From Aliivibrio fischeri ATCC 7744 = JCM 18803 = DSM 507 (GTDB taxonomy: Bacteria; Pseudomonadota; Gammaproteobacteria; Enterobacterales; Vibrionaceae): 64,000 nt of DNA. The stretch lies in contig NZ_CP092713.1 in assembly GCF_023983475.1 (NCBI RefSeq), positions 124,001 to 188,000 of the forward strand, read 5' to 3'. Of the stretch, positions 47,630 through 55,726 are shown in pieces; positions within the stretch are counted from its first letter, which is position 1, and each line of letters starts with the position of its first letter. The notes under the pieces are model-generated. The model made no database searches. It saw only the letters and a program-made list of their open reading frames with translations, and was not told the origin of the DNA. The position numbers and the translations under genes were made by a program.

Positions 47630-48523
47630 ATGGTTTCAAATATAGATCTAAACTTATTAAAAGTGTTTGTTGTGGTTTATCGCCACCAATCGATTACCTT
47701 AGCCGCAGAAGAAATGGGATTAACTCAACCGGGAGTTAGCGGTTTACTTAAGCGTTTGCAACAGCAGGTGGGAAGTCAGCTGTTTATTCGATCAGGTCGA
47801 GGGATTATCCCAACGCAGCATGCTCAAGAATTAATTCGTCATGTTGAGCCCGCATTAGCTCAAATCAACAACGCATTAGAAGGGTTAGAGGGATTTTCGA
47901 CTCAGTATCCACGCAAGTTCGTTATATACACCTCAGAACCTGTGATGTTAATGCTGTTACCTAAATTAGAAGTCGACAATAGCTTGGGTAATGTCACTAT
48001 TGAATTGCAACCAACACACTCTAATGAAGAAGCACTGATCCAAGCGCTCAACCAGCATCAAGCCGATCTTGCTATCGAAGTATCTAACTATTCAACACAC
48101 TCGTTTTTTACCGAGCCACTGTTTGAAGATAAGATCCGTCTGATTGCACGAAAAGGACACCCTAGAATAGAAGGCAGTGTTACTCGTGAGCAGTTTTATG
48201 CTGAGAAACACATTACTTGGAAATTACGCCGTGAAGATACCTACATGGCAGATTATTTTACCGAGGAACGACTAAGTGAACGACAAGTAGCCGCAGAATG
48301 TACCTCTCTAGTGTCGCTTATGTCGATGGCCGCGGCGAGTGATTGCATTGCAATGGTAACCGAGAGTATCGCAACCGCATTTGCCGATAAGCTGGATATA
48401 CAAGTGTTAGATTGCCCATTTACGTCCAAGCCGGTTCACTATCGCTTACTCACCCATAATCGAGAGCGACAAAGCCCGGCAAATATCTGGTTGCGAGAAA
48501 AAATAAAGTCCTATTTTTGTTAA
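47630..48523 (+). CDS. LysR-family regulator, divergent from the alkylsulfatase
   Basis: 297 residues from ATG 47630, which has GAGG five bases upstream; ATG 47579 and 47615 lack sites. HTH at about residues 20-40 (ITLAAEEMGLTQPGVSGLLK), then effector domain. The C-terminal CPFTSKPVHYRLLTHNRER resembles NahR/LeuO-type LysR regulators. Its location 116 bases from the alkylsulfatase start, divergent, suggests it controls that gene. Confidence 0.82.
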   Translation: MVSNIDLNLLKVFVVVYRHQSITLAAEEMGLTQPGVSGLLKRLQQQVGSQLFIRSGRGIIPTQHAQELIRHVEPALAQINNALEGLEGFSTQYPRKFVIYTSEPVMLMLLPKLEVDNSLGNVTIELQPTHSNEEALIQALNQHQADLAIEVSNYSTHSFFTEPLFEDKIRLIARKGHPRIEGSVTREQFYAEKHITWKLRREDTYMADYFTEERLSERQVAAECTSLVSLMSMAAASDCIAMVTESIATAFADKLDIQVLDCPFTSKPVHYRLLTHNRERQSPANIWLREKIKSYFC

Positions 48524-48552
48524 GCTCACTCTACCATCAGCTAAAGTGAGCT
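48523..48552. terminator. hairpin between LysR and Fic genes
   Basis: Stem AGCTCACT / AGTGAGCT (arms 48523-48530, 48545-48552) in the short gap between convergent genes. No strong T-run. Confidence 0.45.
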
Positions 48553-48579
48553 AATCTAAATTGCTTTTGATGTTACTCA

Positions 48580-49935
48580 CTATCCATGCAATTGACGCCA
48601 CTTTTCTAACTGAGACGGCCTTAAACCGTATCTAGCTAGAACTCCCTCGTGAATTCGTCTTAATTCCTCTAATGCAAGGGCGATAATGTTTTTCTTATCC
48701 ATTTCTTGTTCATTGCTAACAAACGATTCAATGATATCAAGGGGTTGAGATTCAGGCGTCAGTATGACTTGTTTAACAATCTCTTTTATCTTTGCTCGAT
48801 ATTGCAATCGTTGTTGATCTGGCTTTACTAACTCTTGTTTTACGGCTAGGTATTCTTTTGTTGAGCGCTCGTACGCCCATAAATACAGATCACGCAGCAA
48901 CTCAATTCTATTCATTTCGTACACACCAAGTACCGCTTTACTGTAGGCTTCTTCTGGTACATCTAAGAACGTAAGAGGACATAAATTAGCTTTAAGCAAC
49001 GGAATATTCGCAGCTAAACGAGAGGTGCGCTTATTAATGTCCGCAAAAGGTTGCAAGTAAGGTAAATGCACCATGATAAAAAATGATTGCTCAAATGGGT
49101 CAATGATTTGATTCGCTTTATTAAGAATCGACTCCAGTTGAATAGAGAGCACCTCTTCTGATGACATCGGTTTATAGACACTCCCACCGATTTCAACAAC
49201 ATGACTACGCACTCGGCCTTCATCAAACGGGTTGGATAATAAGTTTTCTGAAAGCGCACTGTGCAAATTCAATATGGTAAAACGATTGAACTCAACGGAA
49301 TCGACATTATCAATCAGCAATTCAATCGCTGATTTATGATTTAAAATCATCTGGGTCTCGATGATGTCTTTTCCTTGTGCAAACTGGCCATGCTCAATTA
49401 ACTCAACAGTGTCTAATCGGCTATAGGTATTGCCTTCAAGGTGGCTTGATGCCCAAGATAAATCAATTAATAAACGGTTGTAGATGTCTCTTCCATACGT
49501 GCCCGCGGGTTGCGTTGCATAGATGGTTTTACCCATGCGATGTAACTGACGGCGAATAGGCTCAGAAAGGTAATATGTTTTATTTGGGATATAGTCATCT
49601 AAAAAATCACGTGAATAACCAACAGGATCACGCTCAAAAATAGGCTTACTTAAATAATTAAGAATGTCATGACTGTCAGGTGAAAGTGGGATCGATTTAG
49701 GAAAGCTATCGTGCTCGTTATGGCTTGAATTAACTGTCTCTTCTCTAACAATGCACGCAATGTATTTACGAGAACGCCCCTCACCAATGGCTTCTACTTG
49801 TTTGTCTTCAATAAGTTTGTTAAGCCAGCGCTGAAGTGTTCGACGAATTAAGTCTGGATGATCAAAAATAATGTCTGAGATAGACACAGGGTGACATTGT
49901 TGCTCGATATAACGCTGGATTTCAAACCTATTCAT
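48580..49935 (-). CDS. HTH-Fic domain protein with degenerate Fic motif
   Basis: 451 residues. Order: N-terminal winged HTH (about 1-65, PDLIRRTLQRWLNKLIEDKQ), Fic N-terminal inhibitory helix with S-x-x-x-E-G (SSHLEGN at 163-169), then a Fic core. The Fic loop reads Q295-P-F-A-D-I-N-K-R303 (LPYLQPFADINKRTSRL), so the catalytic His of HPFxxGNxR is Gln and the first Gly is Ile. AMP transfer is therefore doubtful; it may have another activity or act as a DNA-binding regulator. Upstream carries repeated GTGACAC inverted repeats, possible self-operators. Family-wide use of a Q-variant is recalled, not proven. Confidence 0.8.
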   Translation of the reverse strand: MNRFEIQRYIEQQCHPVSISDIIFDHPDLIRRTLQRWLNKLIEDKQVEAIGEGRSRKYIACIVREETVNSSHNEHDSFPKSIPLSPDSHDILNYLSKPIFERDPVGYSRDFLDDYIPNKTYYLSEPIRRQLHRMGKTIYATQPAGTYGRDIYNRLLIDLSWASSHLEGNTYSRLDTVELIEHGQFAQGKDIIETQMILNHKSAIELLIDNVDSVEFNRFTILNLHSALSENLLSNPFDEGRVRSHVVEIGGSVYKPMSSEEVLSIQLESILNKANQIIDPFEQSFFIMVHLPYLQPFADINKRTSRLAANIPLLKANLCPLTFLDVPEEAYSKAVLGVYEMNRIELLRDLYLWAYERSTKEYLAVKQELVKPDQQRLQYRAKIKEIVKQVILTPESQPLDIIESFVSNEQEMDKKNIIALALEELRRIHEGVLARYGLRPSQLEKWRQLHG

Positions 49936-49950
49936 GACATAAACCCTTTT

Positions 49951-50024
49951 AATTGTGACACTTTTCTAAATAAAGGTGTCACAATTATGGCGTATTTATC
50001 TTTTAGTGACAACAAGAGTGTCAC
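49951..50024. promoter_or_regulatory. repeated GTGACA palindromes upstream of the Fic gene
   Basis: AATTGTGACAC (49951-49961) pairs with GTGTCACAATT (49976-49986); a second pair GTGACA (50006-50011) and TGTCAC (50019-50024) follows. Four half sites lie within 75 bases of the Fic start, on its promoter side. They probably bind the Fic protein's own HTH or another regulator. Confidence 0.5.
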
Positions 50025-50181
50025 AGTAAAATATAGGCATCTTTGGATTAATGCCCTAAAAGCTAACCTACTTATCTTTAGTCCACAGAAAATTAGTTTC
50101 AGAGTAATCGCCCTATTAATATAGTATTTTCCTCAAAAACGCGCATAATCTTGCTATACAACACTCAAAGAGAAATGACCT

Positions 50182-50556
50182 ATGACTAATTTTCAATATT
50201 ACTTTCACAAGCTGCCTTGTTTTAACTGTAAAAAAACCAAAGTGAACACTGATCTTGGTTGGTTAACAGCAACAATGAAAGATGATGTTCAAGCACAATT
50301 GGCTGCTATTATCGAGCAAGGTAACGTTGAAGCTGATCTTTCAGTAAACGTAACTTGTACTAAAGCTGAAGCTCGTGATTACTTATTGCTGAATTTCTAC
50401 GGTTACTCTGAAGAAGAGCTAGAAGGTCAAATTGAAGCTGATGATGAGAAAGAAGTGGCAGATGAAATCGCTGAGTTGCTAAAAGACGGTAACGAAGTAG
50501 TGGTATTTGAACACGAAGTTGCTCTACAAAGCTGTATGGATTGTGACGTTGAATAA
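50182..50556 (+). CDS. CxxC-containing conserved hypothetical protein
   Basis: 124 residues. Two Cys pairs, CFNC near residue 13-16 and CMDC near the C-terminus, suggest a metal or redox site. The middle is strongly acidic (EEELEGQIEADDEKEVADEI then AELLKDG). No signal or membrane segment. Resembles small vibrio proteins of unknown function. GAGA precedes the ATG; a perfect terminator follows. Confidence 0.6.
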   Translation: MTNFQYYFHKLPCFNCKKTKVNTDLGWLTATMKDDVQAQLAAIIEQGNVEADLSVNVTCTKAEARDYLLLNFYGYSEEELEGQIEADDEKEVADEIAELLKDGNEVVVFEHEVALQSCMDCDVE

Positions 50557-50585
50557 GCGTTAATAACGCTCAATATACAAGTTCT

Positions 50586-50622
50586 AGGCATTAGCAGAGT
50601 TAAATTTGCTAATGCCTTTTTT
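50586..50622 (+). terminator. terminator of the CxxC protein gene
   Basis: 10-bp stem GGCATTAGCA / TGCTAATGCC followed by TTTTTT: arms 50587-50596 and 50607-50616. Confidence 0.88.
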
Positions 50623-50713
50623 GTTTTTGCCTCTCGATATTTCTAAATATCAGAAGTACCCCATAAAACAAATCAATGTGTTATTATCCCTTCAAATTGT
50701 GAGGACAATAATC

Positions 50714-50755
50714 ATGAAGCTTATCCCCCTACTGAAACAGCCTAGAATCCACTGA
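50714..50755 (+). CDS. possible leader peptide, 13 residues
   Basis: ATG 50714 is preceded by GAGGA. The product is MKLIPLLKQPRIH and it stops 55 bases before the acetyltransferase gene. Short leader peptides control translation of some antibiotic-resistance genes, so an attenuation or stalling role is possible; a chance frame is equally possible. Confidence 0.3.
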   Translation: MKLIPLLKQPRIH

Positions 50756-50810
50756 CTTATTTTAAATTAATGCCAACCCCATTATTTTTATATAAGTTAA
50801 AAGGTTTATT

Positions 50811-51446
50811 ATGCAAGAAAAGCACTGGTCAACGTTTCAGTTACTCCATGAAGTTGTAACCAACAAAAACATTCACATTAAAGGCACTCATAGCTATTAC
50901 AGCGATTGCTGGGATAACGGCTTTGAAGACTCTGTTGTTCGGTATTTACACGGAGATAAAATCAGCCGCCAATGGGAGCCAAGATGGGAAATCGATCAGC
51001 TTCATATTGGTGACTACGTCTGTATCGCCGCTGAAGTTATTATCTTAATGGGCGGAAACCATAACCACAGAACAGATTGGTTTTGTTTATACCCATTTAT
51101 GGACTTTATCGACGACTCTTATGCGAGCAAAGGGGACACTCACATTCATGACGGCGCTTGGTTAGGCATGAGATCAATGATCATGCCCGGCGTAACGATT
51201 GGAGAAGGAGCCGTTATTGCCGCAAATAGTGTCGTCACCAAAGATGTTGAGCCATACAGCGTGGTTGCAGGCTCTCCAGCAAAGCATGTGAAATATCGCT
51301 TTGAACCTTCCGTGATAGAAGAGTTGCTGTCTTTTAAAGTTTACGATTGGCCTACTGATAAATTCAATGCACTCAAACCGCATTTATGCAGCCCTGATTT
51401 TGAGCAACTAAAGCAAGCAATCGCTTCATATGACGAGCTTAATTAA
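50811..51446 (+). CDS. CatB-related xenobiotic O-acetyltransferase
   Basis: 211 residues with left-handed beta-helix hexapeptide repeats (IHDGAWLGMRSMIMPGVTIG then EGAVIAANSVVTKDVEPYSV). Pattern and length match the XAT family (CatB/Vat). The catalytic His is in MGGNHNHRTDW. Typical substrates are chloramphenicol or streptogramin; for a chromosomal copy, sugar or unknown substrates are likely. Preceded by AAAAGG and by a possible short leader peptide frame. Confidence 0.8.
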   Translation: MQEKHWSTFQLLHEVVTNKNIHIKGTHSYYSDCWDNGFEDSVVRYLHGDKISRQWEPRWEIDQLHIGDYVCIAAEVIILMGGNHNHRTDWFCLYPFMDFIDDSYASKGDTHIHDGAWLGMRSMIMPGVTIGEGAVIAANSVVTKDVEPYSVVAGSPAKHVKYRFEPSVIEELLSFKVYDWPTDKFNALKPHLCSPDFEQLKQAIASYDELN

Positions 51447-51502
51447 AGCGTCACTATTAGTGAATATCATCAAGTAATTCTGCCAAATAGTTCAAACGGT
51501 TC

Positions 51503-51540
51503 AAAAAAAGGTTAATTGATTGGGTTCAATTACCTTTTTT
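51503..51540. terminator. bidirectional terminator
   Basis: Stem AAAAAGG TTAATTGA / TCAATTA CCTTTTT with one bulged T and T-runs on both strands, between the acetyltransferase and the convergent peroxiredoxin-like gene. Confidence 0.8.
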
Positions 51541-51570
51541 ATTTATAAATCTATTACTTGCCGCCTGCGA

Positions 51571-52035
51571 TTAATTATACATACCACGGATAGGATAATT
51601 GTTTTCTGGATTGCGGATAAACTCAAGGCCAGAGAGTAATACATTCAAATCAGGACGAACAAAAGGTCCATTTGAAATATCAATGACTTGTACCTGCCCT
51701 TTTTCATTAATAACAAAAAGGCCCGGCTCAGCAAATAAATGGTCGGTTTCTTGCTCAGAACGAGGCTCTGAAATATACAATCCCAACGTTTGCATTTGCT
51801 CTACACTCAAGCCATAAGCAATCGGAAAACTCACTGATAATTGTGTCATATGAGTCGTTAGTTGGGCTTCACTGTCAGCTGATACCGCAGCAATATCCAC
51901 TCCCAGTTCAAGAAAACGACTTTTTAGTGTTTCTAGCTCATTTAAGTAACGAGTACACAACGGACAATGCTTACCACGATAAACCACCACCAATTTCCAA
52001 TCAGCCCCATTTAGTGGTTCCGAAAGGTTAATCAT
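51571..52035 (-). pseudogene. peroxiredoxin-like (AhpC/TSA) gene, N-terminus lost
   Basis: 154 residues against about 180 for the family. The thioredoxin-fold core is intact (WKLVVVYRGKHCPLCTRYLN, with CPLC), and the C-terminus looks complete. Residues 1-7 (MINLSEP) are encoded by the antisense strand of a LysR gene fragment that starts at about 52015, so the true N-terminal 20-25 residues were removed by a deletion. There is no ribosome site before ATG 52035. Expression and function are doubtful; it may still be annotated as a gene. Confidence 0.7.
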
Positions 52036-52305
52036 AAAAATAAAGCGTATTCTGTACCCGTGAAGGGGAACTTTCAGAGCGATAATGGTGACGTATTATT
52101 AGATGTCGCCTTAACTGGTGTGGGCATTGTTTTCTTACCTATTTGGATGGCTAAAGAACAAGTAACAGCAGGCCGTTTACGTCATATAATGACGGCATAT
52201 TCAGGCCAGAATTTACCGATCAATGCCATCTACTCACAACGTCGTTATACGCCCTTAAAAGTCCATTGTTTTGTTGATTTTTTAAAACAAAAGCTGTCTG
52301 AGTAA
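52015..52305 (+). pseudogene. LysR regulator, C-terminal fragment
   Basis: About 96 residues of the LysR effector domain, open from 52015 (WFRKVNHKNKAYSVPVKGNF then QSDNGDVLLDVALTGVGIVF and LPIWMAKEQVTAGRL). The final FVDFLKQKLSE is the usual end. The HTH and first two thirds are missing, and an in-frame stop TAG lies just upstream at 52012-52014. The reading continues as a 5'-truncated frame from GTG 52060 only by chance. Confidence 0.8.
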
Positions 52306-52379
52306 TAATAACTCTTTAGTCATACCTAACTCATAAAGAAAGTAAGCACTAACTTAAATAAATTAGCGCTTCATTGATT

Positions 52380-53288
52380 TTATTTCAAATTACTTTTCTT
52401 AGGGATAGTGACAGATTGTTTCCCGAATACGTTAATTAGCGCACCAGTCACAATCAATCCACCACCTAGATAGGTCCAAATGGATGGAATTTCATTAAAT
52501 ATCCAGACACCTAATAACGCTGAAAAGACAATCTGTACATAAGAGTAAGCAGACGCTTTACCCGCGGCTTGGGTTTGCATTGCTTTGGTCAATCCATATT
52601 GCCCAATTTGCGTGAAAATACCGATTAAAATCAAGATCATCGTAAGGAATAGACTTGGCCATACAAAGTCATTCCAAATCAGTACGCTTGATATAGGTAA
52701 TGCTACTAATGGGAAATAAAAGATAATAACGGAGCTGTCTTCTGTCTGACTGAGTTTTCTAACTATCACATAAGCAATCGAACTCCCTAACGCACCACAC
52801 AAAGCAACAGCGATACTAAAAATAGGCAATTCACTTGTACTGCCAGTGTTCATGCTTGGTTGAACCATGACAAACAACCCAGCAAGACAGAACGCAATGC
52901 AGATCATGGTTGATTTTTGAATGTGTTCTTTAAGAAACAATACACCGAGCAATGCGGTAAATATAGGATGGACGTATTGCAAAATGGTTGCTTCAGCCAA
53001 AGGTAGAGTCGTCACTGCATAGTAAACACACATAAGAGCCGTTGTGCCTACAGCCCCACGAGCAAGAAGTAATGGCCTATTCTTTCCCCATATCGAAATG
53101 CCTTTTCGTTTCACATCTGCATAGCTAATGATCAAAGAAACTAATGCCCTTGCTGCCACAATTTCAAATACAGGAATACCGTAATTACTCACGTATTTTA
53201 CACACGCCGACATGAGCGCAAATCCAAGCGCAGACAAAAACATAAACCTAACCCCTGTTGGGATCAGTGAAAAAGAGACAGTAGGCAT
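52380..53288 (-). CDS. EamA/DMT-family transporter
   Basis: 302 residues from ATG 53288 (TTG 53303 is a possible earlier start). Ten helices with two EamA repeats: FLSALGFALMSACVKYVSNY and ALCGALGSSIAYVIVRKLSQ. Inner-membrane exporter or importer of small metabolites, drug/metabolite family, substrate unknown. The LysR fragment nearby is convergent and cannot regulate it now. Confidence 0.83.
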   Translation of the reverse strand: MPTVSFSLIPTGVRFMFLSALGFALMSACVKYVSNYGIPVFEIVAARALVSLIISYADVKRKGISIWGKNRPLLLARGAVGTTALMCVYYAVTTLPLAEATILQYVHPIFTALLGVLFLKEHIQKSTMICIAFCLAGLFVMVQPSMNTGSTSELPIFSIAVALCGALGSSIAYVIVRKLSQTEDSSVIIFYFPLVALPISSVLIWNDFVWPSLFLTMILILIGIFTQIGQYGLTKAMQTQAAGKASAYSYVQIVFSALLGVWIFNEIPSIWTYLGGGLIVTGALINVFGKQSVTIPKKSNLK

Positions 53289-53458
53289 AACAACATCAAC
53301 CAAATTGAGAAGGTAATGAATGATAGCCTTTATTCTATTACATCCCCAGAATAATCATACTTGTGAACATAATGAAATAGACTTAGTTTCAACATTCGGA
53401 ACTATCAAAAAAATAAGGCATACTAATTAACAACATAATAATTTAACTGCGAGCACAC

Positions 53459-54697
53459 ATGAATTCGATAAATCAGCCATTTACTCTTACCAATGGTCAA
53501 GTTATTAAAAATCGTCTATTCAAATCGGCAATGAGTGAACAGCTTGGCGATAAGCAGCATAACCCTACTTCCGGTTTAGTAACCTTATACGCGCGTTGGG
53601 CTAAAGGTGGTATTGGTTTATCGATGACAGGTAATGTCATGGTGGATAGAACCGCCCTTGGCGAGCCTAAGAATGTGGTTTTAGATGAAAAAAGTGACCT
53701 TACGTTATTTACTGAGTGGGCTAAGGCCGGAAAACAAAATAACTCACACATATGGATGCAGCTTAACCATCCAGGTAAGCAAATCCCCAAATTTTTATGT
53801 GCTAACCCTGTTGCTCCCTCAGCTATCTCACTAGAGCGTGGGTTAGAAAAAGGCTTTAATACTCCACGAGCCCTCACTGAGAGTGAAATTCATGAGATCA
53901 TTACTAAATTCGCTACCAGTGCCAAACTAGCAAAGCAAACAGGCTTTACTGGAGTACAAATTCATGGTGCTCATGGCTACCTTATCAGCCAGTTTTTATC
54001 CTCAAGACACAACCAACGCGACGACAAATGGGGTGGATCATTAGAGAATCGACTGCGTTTTGTTCTCGAAGTATATCGCGCTATCCGTAAAGAAGTTGGT
54101 GATACTTTTCCGGTGGGCATTAAGCTTAACAGTGCCGATTTTATGAAAGGTGGATTCACAGAAGATGAGTCCATGCAGGTTGTACAAACTCTAAGTGATA
54201 ACGGCATCGATTTAATCGAAATATCCGGCGGTACTTACGAGAGTCCATCAATGATGGGAGCCAAAAATAAAAATAAGCCTATAAAAGAAAGCACCGTTAA
54301 ACGTGAAGCTTACTTTATGGATTACATGGAAAAAGTAAGAAAACTGGTCAATACACCCTTGGTTGTCACTGGTGGTTTTCGTACTGCTCCAGCAATGAAT
54401 GAAGCCTTAAACACCTCTGCAACTGACTTTATTGGCATTGCACGAACTATGGCAGTTGACCCTGATTTTCCTAATAAACTAATTGAAGATCCAAGCCATG
54501 GGATGCCACTAGCAGAACCTACAACGGGCAAACCTGCATTAGATAAAATGGCAATGGTTGGGCTTGTTTGGTATGAACACCAAATGTGGCGTATTGCAGA
54601 TGGAAAGGAAGCTGATCCTCAATTAAGTGCATTTGGTGTAGTATTTAAAACCTTACTAAGCGCCGGTTGGTATGCTTTTAAAAAGCGGAGAGCGTAA
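53459..54697 (+). CDS. NADH:flavin oxidoreductase, Old Yellow Enzyme family
   Basis: 412 residues, TIM-barrel flavoprotein. The OYE signatures are visible: GVQIHGAHGYLISQFLS then RDDKWGGSLENRLRFVLEVY (His/His active-site region), and IGIARTMAVDPDFPNKL. FMN-dependent reduction of alkene bonds or 2,4-dienoyl compounds in the cytoplasm. It lacks the C-terminal Fe-S and FAD domains of the large dienoyl-CoA reductases. Natural substrate unknown. Divergent from the DMT transporter (170-base gap). Confidence 0.87.
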   Translation: MNSINQPFTLTNGQVIKNRLFKSAMSEQLGDKQHNPTSGLVTLYARWAKGGIGLSMTGNVMVDRTALGEPKNVVLDEKSDLTLFTEWAKAGKQNNSHIWMQLNHPGKQIPKFLCANPVAPSAISLERGLEKGFNTPRALTESEIHEIITKFATSAKLAKQTGFTGVQIHGAHGYLISQFLSSRHNQRDDKWGGSLENRLRFVLEVYRAIRKEVGDTFPVGIKLNSADFMKGGFTEDESMQVVQTLSDNGIDLIEISGGTYESPSMMGAKNKNKPIKESTVKREAYFMDYMEKVRKLVNTPLVVTGGFRTAPAMNEALNTSATDFIGIARTMAVDPDFPNKLIEDPSHGMPLAEPTTGKPALDKMAMVGLVWYEHQMWRIADGKEADPQLSAFGVVFKTLLSAGWYAFKKRRA

Positions 54698-54736
54698 GCA
54701 GAGACGGTAGAGACCAACACACCTCTAACGACTGAA

Positions 54737-54772
54737 CCATATTAGTTATGCTATATCGCGTAGCTAATATGG
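54737..54772. terminator. hairpin after the OYE gene
   Basis: CCATATTAG at 54737-54745 pairs with CTAATATGG at 54764-54772, with a further partly paired loop. It lies 40 bases after the OYE stop and near the convergent DUF3861 gene end. Confidence 0.45.
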
Positions 54773-54808
54773 ATACCTATCATTCAACTTCGAATTTTTA
54801 ATATTCTC

Positions 54809-55111
54809 TTATTTGCCTTTCACTTTACTCTTCAAGTTCTGCATAAAGGTTTTAAAGTGCGGCATAAAATCAGCAAACAATTCATGTTTACGGTTTGCCA
54901 TCATAACAGGGCCGAGTAAGCGCAATGCTACGCCTACCTTTGTTGCTGTTTCTGGTTCTAAACCACTTTTTTGCTTTAATTTGTTCACGATATTAAAAAC
55001 ATCTTCACGATCTTGAAATTCAAACGCTAATGTTTGAGCTATTTCTTGCTCTGGTGTTATCTCTTCAATCGTCACTCGGTAACACTTATCTTTTCTAATT
55101 TTAGGGATCAT
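54809..55111 (-). CDS. DUF3861 protein
   Basis: 100 residues from ATG 55111, preceded by AGAAGG; the longer frame to 55186 crosses the operators. Pattern KCYRVTIEEITPEQEI then LAFEFQDREDVFNIVNKLKQ matches DUF3861. Cytoplasmic, function unknown. Divergent from a MarR gene with which it shares two operator palindromes, so it is probably part of that regulon. Confidence 0.75.
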   Translation of the reverse strand: MIPKIRKDKCYRVTIEEITPEQEIAQTLAFEFQDREDVFNIVNKLKQKSGLEPETATKVGVALRLLGPVMMANRKHELFADFMPHFKTFMQNLKSKVKGK

Positions 55112-55194
55112 AGTTCTACCTTCTAATAATCTTAATTGTGTCGTAAATAACAACAAACTGATTTGAGTCTCCCCTTGAAAGAACACTCAATTAA

Positions 55195-55209
55195 GTTGAT
55201 AATATCAAC
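55195..55209. promoter_or_regulatory. MarR operator copy 1
   Basis: GTTGATAATATCAAC, a perfect palindrome apart from the central base, in the DUF3861-marR gap. Confidence 0.7.
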
Positions 55210-55221
55210 TATATATTTTTA

Positions 55222-55236
55222 GTTGACAATGTCAAC
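55222..55236. promoter_or_regulatory. MarR operator copy 2
   Basis: GTTGACAATGTCAAC, same pattern as copy 1, centres 27 bases apart. TTGACA inside it could serve as a -35 element, so binding would block transcription. Confidence 0.7.
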
Positions 55237-55258
55237 CATATTTTAAATGGTAATATTT

Positions 55259-55684
55259 ATGTCTGATAGAAAATCATTAGATAGCTTGTTCACGTTAGTG
55301 CATACATTTAAACGCAATTTACATGATCAAATAGAAGAGTTAGATCTTGGGATCACGCCTATGCATGTGCGTGTTATCAAAATAATTAACCATAAACCGC
55401 ATTGCACAGCCGTTGATATTGCTAACTATTTAAATCGCGATAAAGCTCAAGTAACACGTCTCTTAAGCAGTTTATTAGCACAAGAACTCATCATTAAAGA
55501 ACCAAACCCTGAAGATAAACGCAGCCAATGCCTTCGTATCACTGAAGATGGAAAAGAGATCATGAAGAAAATCTCGAGGATTGATAAAAGTATGTTTGAA
55601 AAGATGTCGATGGATCTCTCTGATGAAGAGATCGCTGAATTTAAGCGTATTGCAGAGAAGATGGCGAGAAACCTTAATAACTAA
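55259..55684 (+). CDS. MarR-family regulator
   Basis: 141 residues from ATG 55259; ATG 55247 is a possible alternative. Winged HTH (TAVDIANYLNRDKAQVTRLL then SSLLAQELIIKEPNPEDKRS) of MarR type. Two palindromes overlap its promoter, as expected for self-repression. The neighbours (OYE, POT-like transporter) could be further targets. A terminator follows directly. Confidence 0.86.
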   Translation: MSDRKSLDSLFTLVHTFKRNLHDQIEELDLGITPMHVRVIKIINHKPHCTAVDIANYLNRDKAQVTRLLSSLLAQELIIKEPNPEDKRSQCLRITEDGKEIMKKISRIDKSMFEKMSMDLSDEEIAEFKRIAEKMARNLNN

Positions 55685-55710
55685 AAAAGGGCGAAATTCG
55701 CCCTTTTATT
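55684..55710. terminator. bidirectional terminator
   Basis: Stem AAAAGGGCGAA / TTCGCCCTTTT (arms 55685-55695 and 55697-55707) with T-runs on both strands, between marR and the POT-like gene. Confidence 0.85.
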
Positions 55711-55726
55711 ACAAAAATATTAAGCT

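Noticed and set aside
49891-50124. 77-residue frame across the Fic promoter
   Set aside because: It covers the operator repeats and the start of the Fic gene on the other strand; no coding character.
52060-52305. 81-residue frame as an independent gene from GTG 52060
   Set aside because: It is the C-terminal end of a LysR protein; the homology continues upstream of the GTG to about 52015, so it is a gene fragment.
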